A program made the position numbers and the translations under genes. Under the pieces are notes generated by a model, which did no database searches, was not told the origin of the DNA, and saw only the letters and a list, made by a program, of their open reading frames with translations. Source: Silvimonas amylolytica (lineage in GTDB: Bacteria > Pseudomonadota > Gammaproteobacteria > Burkholderiales > Chitinibacteraceae). From it: a stretch of DNA of 64,000 nt. Of this stretch, positions 25,943-34,547 are shown one piece after another. Position 1 is the stretch's first letter. Each line of letters opens with the position of its first letter. The stretch is from positions 186,001 through 250,000 of the forward strand of contig NZ_BMLY01000002.1 in the NCBI RefSeq assembly GCF_014645555.1, in the 5' to 3' direction.

Positions 25943-27604
25943 ATGACCACTGCCACAGAAACACTGCATCCGCATGACGCGGCTCATGACGAACACGCCA
26001 GCCACGGCGGCGGCCACCACGGCGCCACGCACTCGGGCTGGCGGCGCTGGGTGTATGCCACCAATCACAAAGACATCGGCACGATGTATCTGTGGTTCGC
26101 GTTCTCCATGTTCTTGCTGGGGGGTACGTTTGCACTGTGCATTCGCGCCGAATTGTTTCAGCCGGGCCTGCAATTCTGGCAACCGGAGTTCTTCAACCAG
26201 CTGACCACACTGCACGGCGTGATCATGGTGTTCGGCGCGATCATGCCGGCGTTTACCGGGCTGATGAACTGGCAACTACCGCTCATGATCGGTGCGCCGG
26301 ATATGGCCTTTGCGCGCATGAACAACTGGAGCTTCTGGCTGCTGCCGCCCGCCGCGCTGTTACTGATCATCAGCCTGTTCATGCCAGGTGGTGGCCCTGG
26401 GGCGGGCTGGACGTTCTACCCGCCGCTGTCTGTGCAGCTTGGACCGGGCATGGACTTCGGGATTTTCGCCATCCACTTGATGGGTCTGTCTTCCATCATG
26501 GGTTCAATCAACATCGTGACGACCATCCTGAACATGCGCGCGCCCGGCATGACGCTCTTGAAAATGCCGCTGTTTGCCTGGACTAGCCTGGTGACCGCTT
26601 ACCTGTTGATTGCCGTCGCCCCGGTGCTGGCTGGTGCCGTGACCATGTTGCTGACCGATCGCCACTTCGGCACGCACTTCTTCAACGCCGCAGGTGGCGG
26701 CGACCCGATCCTGTTCCAGCACGTGTTCTGGTTCTTCGGCCACCCCGAGGTCTACATCATGGCGCTGCCGGCGTTTGGCGTGGTCAGCCAGATTCTGCCG
26801 ACCTTCAGCCGCAAACCGCTGTTTGGTTACGTGTCGATGGTCTACGCCGTGTGTGCGATTGCCATTCTGAGCTTCATGGTGTGGGGTCACCACATGTTTG
26901 CGGTGGGCTTCCCGGCCACGGCGCAGTTGTTCTACATGTTCATGACCATGCTGATTGCCGTGCCGACGGGCGTGAAAGTGTTCAACTGGATCGCCACGAT
27001 GTGGCAAGGCTCGATGACGTTTGAGACCCCGATGCTGTTTGCGATCGGCTTTTTGTGTCTGTTCACCATCGGTGGTTTCTCTGGCCTCGTCCTGTCGCTC
27101 GCCCCGGTTGATATCGCCCTGCATGGGACGTATTACGTGGTCGCGCACTTTCACTACGTGCTGGTAGCGGGTGCCCTGTTCAGTCTGTTTGGTGCGGCGT
27201 ATTACTGGCTGCCCAAGTGGACTGGCTACATGTACAACGAGCGCATGGGCAAGATCCATTTCTGGTGGTCGATGATCTCTTTCAACATCACCTTCTTTCC
27301 GATGCATTTCCTGGGTCTGGCCGGTATGCCCCGGCGTATTCCGGATTACGCGCTGCAGTTCACGACCTTTAACGAAATCGCTTCGGTCGGTGCTTTCCTG
27401 TTTGGCTTTGCGCAGATTTTCTTCCTCTACAACGTGATCCACACCATCCGTGGTGGCGTCGGCCCGGCGCCCGCCAAACCATGGGATGGCGCGCATACGC
27501 TGGAATGGGAAGTCGACTCACCCGCCCCGCACCACACCTGGGAAACGCCACCGGATGAAGCACTGGTACGTCGTGGTCTGGTTGCACAAGGGCTGGAGCA
27601 CTGA
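25943..27604 (+). CDS. coxA: Cytochrome c oxidase subunit I
   Basis: 553 residues, twelve helices. The heme-copper core is visible: TTLHGVIMVFG (heme a ligand), WFFGHPEVYIMALPAFG (CuB His and cross-linked Tyr), the histidine pair in VWGHHMF, and HFHYVLVAG (heme a and a3 ligands). Residues of the D and K proton channels lie in the expected segments. It reduces oxygen to water and pumps protons. The N-terminus is unusually His-rich (residues 8-30, with many HxxH spacings). Confidence 0.97.
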   Translation: MTTATETLHPHDAAHDEHASHGGGHHGATHSGWRRWVYATNHKDIGTMYLWFAFSMFLLGGTFALCIRAELFQPGLQFWQPEFFNQLTTLHGVIMVFGAIMPAFTGLMNWQLPLMIGAPDMAFARMNNWSFWLLPPAALLLIISLFMPGGGPGAGWTFYPPLSVQLGPGMDFGIFAIHLMGLSSIMGSINIVTTILNMRAPGMTLLKMPLFAWTSLVTAYLLIAVAPVLAGAVTMLLTDRHFGTHFFNAAGGGDPILFQHVFWFFGHPEVYIMALPAFGVVSQILPTFSRKPLFGYVSMVYAVCAIAILSFMVWGHHMFAVGFPATAQLFYMFMTMLIAVPTGVKVFNWIATMWQGSMTFETPMLFAIGFLCLFTIGGFSGLVLSLAPVDIALHGTYYVVAHFHYVLVAGALFSLFGAAYYWLPKWTGYMYNERMGKIHFWWSMISFNITFFPMHFLGLAGMPRRIPDYALQFTTFNEIASVGAFLFGFAQIFFLYNVIHTIRGGVGPAPAKPWDGAHTLEWEVDSPAPHHTWETPPDEALVRRGLVAQGLEH

Positions 27605-27605
27605 A

Positions 27606-27734
27606 ATGGAAAACATCATGCCTGGTGATCAACGCGACCGTCGCCGCAATCTGCGTACCGCCTTGATACTGGCCGCAGTCGCCCTCGTGTTCTTTGTGGG
27701 CATCATGGCGCGGCACTGGCTGTTCGGGAGTTGA
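27606..27734 (+). CDS. Cytochrome oxidase small assembly protein, 42 aa
   Basis: A short protein with a charged start (GDQRDRRRNLR) and one membrane helix (TALILAAVALVFFVGIM) ending in ARHWLFGS. It begins one base after the coxA stop. Small single-helix proteins at exactly this place, between subunit I and Cox11, are annotated as oxidase assembly proteins in betaproteobacteria. The assignment rests on position and length. Confidence 0.75.
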   Translation: MENIMPGDQRDRRRNLRTALILAAVALVFFVGIMARHWLFGS

Positions 27735-27800
27735 GATAACGGCAGGGTAGATTGCTACGCGAATCCACCTTGCGAACTGGGCGGTGGAAAAGGAAGCTTT

Positions 27801-28334
27801 GTGAACAGCAGTGTCATCCATCATCAAAACCGCAACACGGCCCGCAAGCTTTTGCTGGCCGTGCTGGTGATGTTTGGCTTTTGCTTTGCCATGGTGCCCA
27901 TGTACGGCGTGTTTTGCCGCGCAGTGGGTATCCAGCAGGATCGTGTCGTGAATGAAAGCGACGTGGTGCCGGCCTGGTCGCAAAGGCTGGATCTGGATGC
28001 CAACACCGCGCCAGGCGTAGCGGGCACGCTGACGGCGCTTGATCACACCGTGAGCGGCAAGGCAGGGCAACTGGTGAAAGCGAGGTTCCGCCTTGCCAAC
28101 CCGACCGATCACGCGCTGCAACTGCGGGCGATCCCCAGTTATGCGCCCGGCAACGCCGTACGGTTTGTCGAGAAATTGCAGTGCTTTTGTTTTAACGAGA
28201 TCACCCTGGCCCCGCATGAAACACGCGATGCCACCGTGGTGATCGTACTCAAGAAAGAACTGCCGCAAGACCTGGGCCCGATCACGCTTTCGTACACGCT
28301 GTTCAACGCAACAGACTCGAAGGGTGGCACATGA
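27801..28334 (+). CDS. ctaG: Cytochrome c oxidase assembly protein Cox11/CtaG
   Basis: 177 residues. One N-terminal membrane helix (LLLAVLVMFGFCFAMVPMYG) is followed by PMYGVFCRAVG, typical of Cox11, and a periplasmic immunoglobulin-like domain with the copper-binding CFCF motif (in KLQCFCFNE). It delivers copper to the CuB site of subunit I. The start is GTG with AAAGGAAG upstream. The stop overlaps the next gene as ATGA. Confidence 0.93.
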   Translation: MNSSVIHHQNRNTARKLLLAVLVMFGFCFAMVPMYGVFCRAVGIQQDRVVNESDVVPAWSQRLDLDANTAPGVAGTLTALDHTVSGKAGQLVKARFRLANPTDHALQLRAIPSYAPGNAVRFVEKLQCFCFNEITLAPHETRDATVVIVLKKELPQDLGPITLSYTLFNATDSKGGT

Positions 28335-28507
28335 TCGACGCCATCAAAACCGTGCTGGCGGCGTTTTTTGGGGTACGCGGACGCAAGGGGGCAGAGGCCT
28401 CGCAAAAGATTAAACCCCAGCAAATTGTCATCACGGCCGTTGTGCTGGCGCTGATTCTGGCGCTCCTGGTATTTGGTCTAGTGCGTTTGCTGGTGGCGGA
28501 ACACTAA
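28331..28507 (+). CDS. DUF2970 family small membrane protein, 58 aa
   Basis: The segment AAFFGVRGRKG near the N-terminus and a single C-terminal helix (IVITAVVLALILALLVFGL) match the DUF2970 family, common between Cox11 and subunit III genes in betaproteobacteria. The ATGA overlap with ctaG shows coupling. The function is unknown but presumably concerns oxidase assembly. Confidence 0.8.
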   Translation: MIDAIKTVLAAFFGVRGRKGAEASQKIKPQQIVITAVVLALILALLVFGLVRLLVAEH

Positions 28508-28624
28508 ATGCTGGTGCGGTAACGAGGAAATACCAAAGGAATATCTCAAGCCAACAAGGACAAGGGCGGAACCACCGCCACATGAACGACCTGCAGGCCA
28601 CACGGTGGCCGACTGGAGAGAAGC

Positions 28625-29491
28625 ATGAACGTAGAGAACGGCATTCACGACGCGCACTACTTTGTGCCGCAGCCCTCGCGCTGGCCGATCACTGGCTCGA
28701 TCGCCCTGTTTTGCATGACCTGCGGCACCGCGCTGTGGATCAACAACATGCAGGCGGGCAAATGGCTGCTGCTGGTGGGGTTTGTCATCCTGATCCATAT
28801 GCTGATTGGCTGGTTCGGGGACGTCATCACTGAATCCCAGCACGGTGATTACGGGCAGCAAGTGGATCATTCGTTCCGCTGGGGCATGAGCTGGTTCATC
28901 TTTTCAGAAGTCATGTTCTTTGCGGCGTTTTTCGGCGCGCTGTTTTATACGCGCACGATCTCGGTCCCGGAACTGGGTTGGTTCTCTGACACCCACGACG
29001 TGCTCTGGCCGACGTTCAAAGCAACCTGGCCGGGTGTGAGCGGCCCCAAGGTTGCGCCCTACGCGCCCATGGAAGCCTTTGGTATTCCGGCCATCAATAC
29101 CGCCTTGTTGCTGAGTTCCGGCATCACCGTCACCTGGGCGCATTGGGGCTTTGTGAAGAACAACCGGACACAAATGGCGCTGGGCCTGGCACTCACGATC
29201 GGGCTGGGTGCGATCTTCCTGGTGCTGCAAGCCCTCGAATACCACCATGCCTATACCGCCATGCACCTGACGCTGGCCTCTGGCGCGTATGGGATGACCT
29301 TTTTCATGCTGACCGGCTTTCACGGCATGCATGTGCTGGTCGGCGCGATCATGCTCTCGGTGATGCTGGGACGCGTGCTCAAGGGCCATTTCACGCCGGA
29401 ACACCACTTCGGCTTTGAAGCCGCCGCCTGGTACTGGCACTTTGTAGACGTGGTCTGGCTGGGACTGTTTGTGTTTGTGTACTGCCTGTAA
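28625..29491 (+). CDS. coxC: Cytochrome c oxidase subunit III
   Basis: 288 residues with seven helices. Family motifs include the N-terminal YFVPQPSRWPITGS, SEVMFFAAFFGALFY with the conserved lipid/DCCD-site Glu, and the C-terminal AAAWYWHFVDVVWLGLFV. It stabilises the oxygen-reducing core and the proton entrance. GGAGAGAAGC before the ATG is the ribosome binding site. It closes the structural part of the operon. Confidence 0.96.
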   Translation: MNVENGIHDAHYFVPQPSRWPITGSIALFCMTCGTALWINNMQAGKWLLLVGFVILIHMLIGWFGDVITESQHGDYGQQVDHSFRWGMSWFIFSEVMFFAAFFGALFYTRTISVPELGWFSDTHDVLWPTFKATWPGVSGPKVAPYAPMEAFGIPAINTALLLSSGITVTWAHWGFVKNNRTQMALGLALTIGLGAIFLVLQALEYHHAYTAMHLTLASGAYGMTFFMLTGFHGMHVLVGAIMLSVMLGRVLKGHFTPEHHFGFEAAAWYWHFVDVVWLGLFVFVYCL

Positions 29492-29557
29492 GCACAGGGC
29501 CAAAGGTGGATTGCCAGGCGAATCCACTCCTTCAGTGCATGCATGGACGTAGCGCCT

Positions 29558-29596
29558 GTTAAAACCGCCGCAGGCATGGCATCAAGCGGTTTTAAC
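29558..29596 (+). terminator. Inverted repeat after coxC
   Basis: Perfect 11-bp arms GTTAAAACCGC (29558-29568) and GCGGTTTTAAC (29586-29596) flank a 17-base loop, 66 bp after the coxC stop. There is no poly-T tail, so termination by this stem alone would be weak. Confidence 0.45.
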
Positions 29597-29650
29597 CGGC
29601 GCTGGATAGTTGTCGAAAGGCGGGAAGTGCAGGGGCCACCGGCAAGGGCA

Positions 29651-29676
29651 GGGGAAAGGCGGTTACGCCTTTCCCC
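29651..29676. terminator. Perfect hairpin between convergent coxC and DUF2909 genes
   Basis: An 11-bp perfect stem GGGGAAAGGCG / CGCCTTTCCCC with a GTTA loop lies in the gap between the convergent genes. It lacks a T run. Its symmetric placement suggests transcript-end protection or factor-assisted termination for both sides. Confidence 0.45.
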
Positions 29677-29710
29677 GATACGCCCGGGTCAGGGATTGAA
29701 AACAACAGGT

Positions 29711-29914
29711 TCAGGGCGTCGGCCCATGGGGTTGCAGCAAGCCAAAATACCAGGCCAGTAGCAACAAGATAAACAACGCGACTGATACCGCAATGCGCAG
29801 CGTGAGTGAACGGGCCAGTTTTTCAGAGCGGGATGGCCCGCGCACCAGTTGCAGCAAGGCGCGCCCCAGGGCAAACAGAATGACCAGCAAGAACAGTACG
29901 ATGACAACTCTCAT
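29711..29914 (-). CDS. DUF2909 family twin-helix membrane protein, 67 aa
   Basis: Two membrane helices (IVLFLLVILFALGRALLQLV and LRIAVSVALFILLLLAWYFG) are joined by a basic loop with RGPSRSEKLARSL, and the protein ends LLQPHGPTP. This matches DUF2909, a small protein typically encoded beside SURF1 in betaproteobacterial oxidase operons, on the opposite strand. Its start lies 40 bp from that of the SURF1 gene, so the two share a short divergent promoter. Confidence 0.85.
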   Translation of the reverse strand: MRVVIVLFLLVILFALGRALLQLVRGPSRSEKLARSLTLRIAVSVALFILLLLAWYFGLLQPHGPTP

Positions 29915-29954
29915 GGCGTCTCCTCCAGATACCGGAAACGGTAGCACAACTGTC

Positions 29955-30698
29955 ATGAAGCTGCCGGCAGCGCACCAGCGCCGTGGTGCGCTGGTGGGCC
30001 TGGCCGCGCTGGTATTGCTGACTGTGGCGCTGGGTATCTGGCAAGCGGCGCGTGCTGTGTACAAACAACGGCTGGCCGATCATTACGCCGCCAGCATTGC
30101 CCTGCCACCACTGACGTGGCGCAACGGTGACATACCGCCCCTGTTCCGGCGTTTGTCGTTGCAGGGCTACTGGTTATCTGGCCAGACACTCTACCTGGAT
30201 CATCGTGATTACAACGGCGAAGTGGGTGTCGAGGTGATTACGCCATTTCGGCTTGCCGATGGGAGCATCGTGCTGATCAACCGTGGCTGGCGTGCTACGC
30301 AAACTGTAGAAAGCGCCGCCATCCCCGCGATGCCACAGGTGGAAGTGCTTAACTGGCCCCGTTTTTTTGAACTGGCCCATACCCCGCCGCAAGGCAAACT
30401 GTTCCAGAACATCACCGCCGCACGGTTCGCCGAGTGGTCTCATCTGCCGCAGCCCTTGTGGTACGGACGACTGCGTTCAGACACCAACGATGGCCTGCAG
30501 CATGACAGCGCCGTGCCGGATTTCAACCCCTCCCGCCATATCGGCTACATGTTGACCTGGTGGGGCATGAGCATTGCCGGGCTGTTTTTGTGGCGGCATT
30601 TCCGGCGCAGCACGCGTGCGCCACAAGCCGGCCTGGTCACCGAAGCCCGTATCACCCCAAAACAAGAAACCACCGCACCTGAAGGAGACAACGCATGA
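29955..30698 (+). CDS. SURF1 family oxidase assembly protein
   Basis: 247 residues with one helix at each end (about 12-30 and 200-217). Between them is a periplasmic domain with the SURF1 motifs GIWQAARAVYKQ, LQGYWL, DHRDYNGEVGVEVITPF and NRGWRAT. The C-terminal HIGYMLTWWGMSIAGL is also typical. SURF1 binds heme A and passes it to subunit I. An in-frame ATG at 29913 is a possible earlier start. The stop overlaps the next gene by 4 bp. Confidence 0.92.
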   Translation: MKLPAAHQRRGALVGLAALVLLTVALGIWQAARAVYKQRLADHYAASIALPPLTWRNGDIPPLFRRLSLQGYWLSGQTLYLDHRDYNGEVGVEVITPFRLADGSIVLINRGWRATQTVESAAIPAMPQVEVLNWPRFFELAHTPPQGKLFQNITAARFAEWSHLPQPLWYGRLRSDTNDGLQHDSAVPDFNPSRHIGYMLTWWGMSIAGLFLWRHFRRSTRAPQAGLVTEARITPKQETTAPEGDNA

Positions 30699-31180
30699 GT
30701 CTGAATCGCGGGCAAAAAACCTTGCTGTTGATGTTTGGTATCACGCTCGCCCCCATCCTGGCTGCCCAGGCGTTTTTTCATTTCTGGCGCCCAGCGATGG
30801 TCAAAAGCTATGGCGAGCTAATCGCCACACCTGATGCCGCACCGGCCAACGGGTATTGGCGTCTGGTGGCCGCTGATCCACAAGGTTGCACCGATAACCA
30901 GAAAGCGCTGCTATTCGCGACCCGCCAGATGCGGCTCGCGCAAGGCCAGGAAAGCCACCGTATCCAGCGTGGTTCTACCGTTGTCTGCCCGGCGCTGGAT
31001 CACGACGTCGCAGTGCTTGGCAACGCCAACGGTCTTTCTGCCGGCGGGCTGTATTTGATCGATCCGCACGGCAACCTGGTGATGCGCTATCGGCCAGAAC
31101 AGATTGGCGACAACGAAGGCCGCAAGAAAGCCATGGCGGAGATCGGCAAGATTCTGAAGAACAACGAAGCGCTGGGGTGA
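30695..31180 (+). CDS. Oxidase-associated membrane protein, SCO-like without CxxC
   Basis: 161 residues with an N-terminal helix (LLLMFGITLAPILAAQAFF) and a periplasmic domain. Proteins in this slot resemble thioredoxin-fold SCO1 proteins. The first loop (ADPQGCTDNQKALLFATRQ) looks like the SCO active-site region, but only one cysteine is left, so classical copper/thiol chemistry is unlikely. The end YLIDPHGNLVMRYRPEQ is SCO-like. The ATGA overlap with SURF1 supports a role in assembly. Confidence 0.75.
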   Translation: MSLNRGQKTLLLMFGITLAPILAAQAFFHFWRPAMVKSYGELIATPDAAPANGYWRLVAADPQGCTDNQKALLFATRQMRLAQGQESHRIQRGSTVVCPALDHDVAVLGNANGLSAGGLYLIDPHGNLVMRYRPEQIGDNEGRKKAMAEIGKILKNNEALG

Positions 31181-31277
31181 TCCGGCGCGGGTGAGAGGTG
31201 GCTGTGCAGGACGTTTGACGACGTGCCACGGACAGAACTGGTTCAGTCCGCGGATCTGATGCGAGGGGAGAAATAGA

Positions 31278-32294
31278 GTGCGGCAATCCCGTTTGCGTTA
31301 CCTTGCCTGGCTGGCCGTGATCTGGACCTTTGGTCTGGTCATGCTGGGTTCGTTTGTTCGTTTGTCTGATGCCGGGCTGGGCTGCCCGGACTGGCCCGGT
31401 TGTTATGGCCACCTGACCGTACCCCAGGCCGCGCATGAGATCGCCCATGCGGCTGCCACCTTTGGTACCACCGTCGAGCCCGACAAAGGCTGGAAGGAGA
31501 TGATCCACCGTTATGCGGCTGGGGGCCTGGTACTGATTGTGGTGGCGCTTACCACCGCGCTCTACCGCCAGCGCCAGCGGTTTGATCTGCCCACGCCGCT
31601 GGTTTTCGCCCCGTTGCTGGTCATTGTGCTGCAGGCGCTGCTGGGCATGTGGACCGTCACCCTCAAGCTCATGCCCGCCGTGGTCACCGCGCATTTGCTG
31701 GGCGGCATGACCATGCTGGCACTGCTCTCGGCGATTGCCCTGCGCGGCACCTTGCCCAAACTGCATATCGATCATGCCAACCGTACTTTGGCATGGATAG
31801 CGCTGGTAGCGGTGTTATGCCAGTTGATCCTGGGCGGGCTGGTTTCCAGCAATTACGCAGGTCTGGCCTGTGCAGGCTTCCCGGCCTGCCGCGGCAGCTT
31901 TGCGCCACCTGATGGCCTGATGGACATGTTGCGGGTTGACCGCCAGCTGGGCCTGACCAGCGATGGCATGCCTCTGCCGATCAGTCATCTGGCCGCCATT
32001 CACTGGCTGCATCGCGCAGGTGCGCTGGTAGTGACCCTCACGACGATCTGGCTGGCCCTGCGTTTGTGGCTGACCAACCGCAATACCGCGCTGTTGTTAC
32101 TGGCTGCGCTGGTCGTGCAGGTGGGCCTGGGCATCGCCAATGTGTTGCTCTCTTTGCCCCTGCCGCTGGCCGTGTTGCACAACGGTGGCGCGGCTTTCCT
32201 GCTGTTTTGTCTGACGTCCGTGCTAGCCCGTAGCCGCGCACCGAGAATCTTCCATGTCTACACAAACACTCACCACGTCTTCACGGGCCGTTGA
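31278..32294 (+). CDS. ctaA: Heme A synthase (CtaA/COX15)
   Basis: 338 residues with eight helices in two four-helix halves. Conserved motifs include GSFVRLSDAGLGCPDWPGCYG, the heme-ligand histidines in KEMIHRYAAG, AHLLGG and IHWLHRAGA, and the cysteine pair in LACAGFPAC. It oxidises heme O to heme A in the inner membrane. The start is GTG with GGGGAGAAAT upstream. Its end overlaps ctaB by 41 bp. Confidence 0.95.
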   Translation: MRQSRLRYLAWLAVIWTFGLVMLGSFVRLSDAGLGCPDWPGCYGHLTVPQAAHEIAHAAATFGTTVEPDKGWKEMIHRYAAGGLVLIVVALTTALYRQRQRFDLPTPLVFAPLLVIVLQALLGMWTVTLKLMPAVVTAHLLGGMTMLALLSAIALRGTLPKLHIDHANRTLAWIALVAVLCQLILGGLVSSNYAGLACAGFPACRGSFAPPDGLMDMLRVDRQLGLTSDGMPLPISHLAAIHWLHRAGALVVTLTTIWLALRLWLTNRNTALLLLAALVVQVGLGIANVLLSLPLPLAVLHNGGAAFLLFCLTSVLARSRAPRIFHVYTNTHHVFTGR

Positions 32295-33156
32295 GCTCTG
32301 GCGGCTGGGCAAGCCCAAGGTCGTCAGCCTGATTGTTTTCTGCGCAGCGGCGGGCGCCTTGATGGCGACACCGCAGTGGTCGGCGTTACCCAATGTCATC
32401 TTCTCTTTGCTGGGGATTGCATTGGTCGCCATGGGCGCAGCGGCGGTCAATTGCCTTGTGGAACGGGATCGTGATGCCGTCATGCGCCGGACCGAACGCA
32501 GGCCGCTGGTCAAAGGCACGCTCACGCCCCTGGAAGCTGGCCTTTACGCCACGATCATGACGCTGGGTGGTCTGGCGCTGCTGCAAACTTTTGCCAACGC
32601 GCTGGCCATGTGGCTGACCCTGGGCACCTTCTTTGGCTATGCGGTCATCTACACGCGCTGGCTGAAACCCGCGACACCGCAAAACATTGTGATTGGCGGT
32701 GCAGCGGGCGCCATGCCGCCCGTGCTGGGCTGGGCGGCCGTCACCGGCAGTGTTCCGGCCGAAGCCACCGTGTTATTCCTGCTGATCTACACCTGGACAC
32801 CGCCCCATTTCTGGGCCCTGGCCCTATACCGGCAACTGGACTACCAAAAAGCCGGGCTGCCCATGCTGCCTGTCACCCACGGCCCGGCGTACACCCGCCA
32901 GACCATCGTCCTCTATGCCGTGATGCTCTACGCCGTGGCACTTCTGCCCTTTGTGATCGGCATGAGTGGCTGGGTGTATCTGGCCATTGCCGTGTGGTTC
33001 AACAGCGGGTTTCTGTGGCGATCAATCAAGCTCTACCGCACGGCCGATGAGGCAGTGGCACGCGGATTGTTTCTGTATTCCATCCGCTATCTGGCCTGGG
33101 TATTTGGGGCACTGATACTGGACCGGATCTGGACGATGGTGCTGAATCACCTCTGA
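32254..33156 (+). CDS. ctaB: Protoheme IX farnesyltransferase (heme O synthase)
   Basis: 300 residues of the UbiA superfamily. The two aspartate motifs are seen as NCLVERDRDAVMRRTERRPL and, later, YRQLDYQKAGLPMLP; YTRWLKPATPQNIVIGGAAGAMPP is diagnostic of CtaB. It adds the farnesyl chain to heme B, giving the substrate for CtaA. It is the last gene of the oxidase operon, followed by a strong terminator. Confidence 0.96.
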   Translation: MSTQTLTTSSRAVELWRLGKPKVVSLIVFCAAAGALMATPQWSALPNVIFSLLGIALVAMGAAAVNCLVERDRDAVMRRTERRPLVKGTLTPLEAGLYATIMTLGGLALLQTFANALAMWLTLGTFFGYAVIYTRWLKPATPQNIVIGGAAGAMPPVLGWAAVTGSVPAEATVLFLLIYTWTPPHFWALALYRQLDYQKAGLPMLPVTHGPAYTRQTIVLYAVMLYAVALLPFVIGMSGWVYLAIAVWFNSGFLWRSIKLYRTADEAVARGLFLYSIRYLAWVFGALILDRIWTMVLNHL

Positions 33157-33172
33157 GTCTCACCACTTCATC

Positions 33173-33207
33173 AAACCACCCGAGCGATTCACGACGGGTG
33201 GTTTTTT
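33173..33207 (+). terminator. Rho-independent terminator of the oxidase/heme operon
   Basis: Perfect 10-bp stem AAACCACCCG / CGGGTGGTTT with a 12-base loop and a following T run. It begins 17 bp after the ctaB stop. Confidence 0.92.
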
Positions 33208-33322
33208 CATGCGCTTTCGCTGGATTGATGCGGCCATTCATCCAATGACATTGGAATAGGAAATGATCATTCCCTATTATCACGCCATTGATCTCCAACT
33301 GCGCCTGTTCTCCGGATAATCC

Positions 33323-34531
33323 ATGAACCAACCCCAAAACCCGGTCGCACAAGTCTCTGACCATGCCGGCATCTCCGGCGGGCTGATCACCTTGCTGGCC
33401 GTATCCTGCGGCTTGATCGTGGCCAACATCTATTACGCGCAACCCCTGATTGGCCCGATCAGCGCAGCGCTGGGTCTGCCTGTCAGCGCGGCCGGTTTGA
33501 TCGTGACCATGACGCAGATTGGCTACGGTGCAGGGTTGATTCTGGTCGTGCCACTGGGTGATCTCTTTGAAAACCAGCGGCTGGTGCTGATGATGGTGGG
33601 GCTGGCGGCGGTGTCTTTGCTGGCGGCTGCCTTTGCGCCCGCCCCGCTCCCTTTTCTGACCGCCGCATTATTCATCGGGCTTGGCTCGGTGGCGGTGCAG
33701 ATTCTGGTGCCTTACGCGGCCCATCTGGCGCCAGAAGCCCGCCGGGGGCGTGTGGTCGGGAATGTCATGAGCGGCTTGATGCTGGGCGTGATGTTAGCCA
33801 GGCCGGTCTCCAGCTTTATTACAGCGCTGAGTTCCTGGCATGTGGTGTTTATCCTCTCGGCCGTTGCCATGGTGGCGTTGGGGTTTGTATTGCGCAGCAA
33901 ACTGCCGCAACGCCAGCCAACTCACGCCCTCTCGTACCGCGAGTTATTGTCTTCCATGGCGCATCTGGCCCTGAATACACCCATTCTGCGCCGCCGTGCT
34001 TTGTATCAAGCCTGCATGTTTGGCACTTTTAGCGTGTTCTGGACCACCTCGCCACTGCTGTTGGCAGGCACCTATCACCTGACCCAGCGCGGCATTGCCT
34101 TGTTTGCGCTGGCCGGTGTCGCTGGTGCCATCGCTGCCCCGATCGCGGGCCGCGTCGCCGACAAAGGCTGGAGCCGCCCCGCCACGGCCATCGCCATGAT
34201 CGTTGCCGTTGTGGCGTGGCTGCTCACTCACCTGGCGCCGGAAGGCTCCTTGCTGGCACTGGGTTTGCTGGTCGTCGCGGCAATCATGATCGACTTTGGC
34301 GTGCAAGCGAATGTCGTGCTCGGCCAACGTGCCATCTTCGCTCTGGGCGCGCACGCGCGCAGCCGTCTCAATGGTTTATACATGGCGACGTTTTTCGCAG
34401 CGGGTGCGGTTACCTCCGCATTGGGAGGCTGGGCCTATGCACACGGAGGTTGGGTTTGGGCCAGTGCGCTGGGGCTTGCCTTGCCGGTGCTGGCACTGGT
34501 TTATTTTGCGACCGAGAAGGCTGGCAAATGA
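33323..34531 (+). CDS. MFS transporter
   Basis: 402 residues, twelve predicted helices. The cytoplasmic loop 2-3 reads PLGDLFENQRLVL, the modified form of the MFS GxLxDRxGRR motif. The opening ANIYYAQPLIGPI is characteristic of a subgroup of sugar/drug efflux permeases (YgaY/YnfM-like). The substrate is unknown. It is a single gene after the terminator of the oxidase operon. Confidence 0.88.
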   Translation: MNQPQNPVAQVSDHAGISGGLITLLAVSCGLIVANIYYAQPLIGPISAALGLPVSAAGLIVTMTQIGYGAGLILVVPLGDLFENQRLVLMMVGLAAVSLLAAAFAPAPLPFLTAALFIGLGSVAVQILVPYAAHLAPEARRGRVVGNVMSGLMLGVMLARPVSSFITALSSWHVVFILSAVAMVALGFVLRSKLPQRQPTHALSYRELLSSMAHLALNTPILRRRALYQACMFGTFSVFWTTSPLLLAGTYHLTQRGIALFALAGVAGAIAAPIAGRVADKGWSRPATAIAMIVAVVAWLLTHLAPEGSLLALGLLVVAAIMIDFGVQANVVLGQRAIFALGAHARSRLNGLYMATFFAAGAVTSALGGWAYAHGGWVWASALGLALPVLALVYFATEKAGK

Positions 34532-34547
34532 CGCCCCACTGTGGGGA

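Noticed and set aside
24806-26275. 489-codon open frame antisense to coxB/coxA
   Set aside because: It covers the well-supported oxidase genes and has no recognisable domain.
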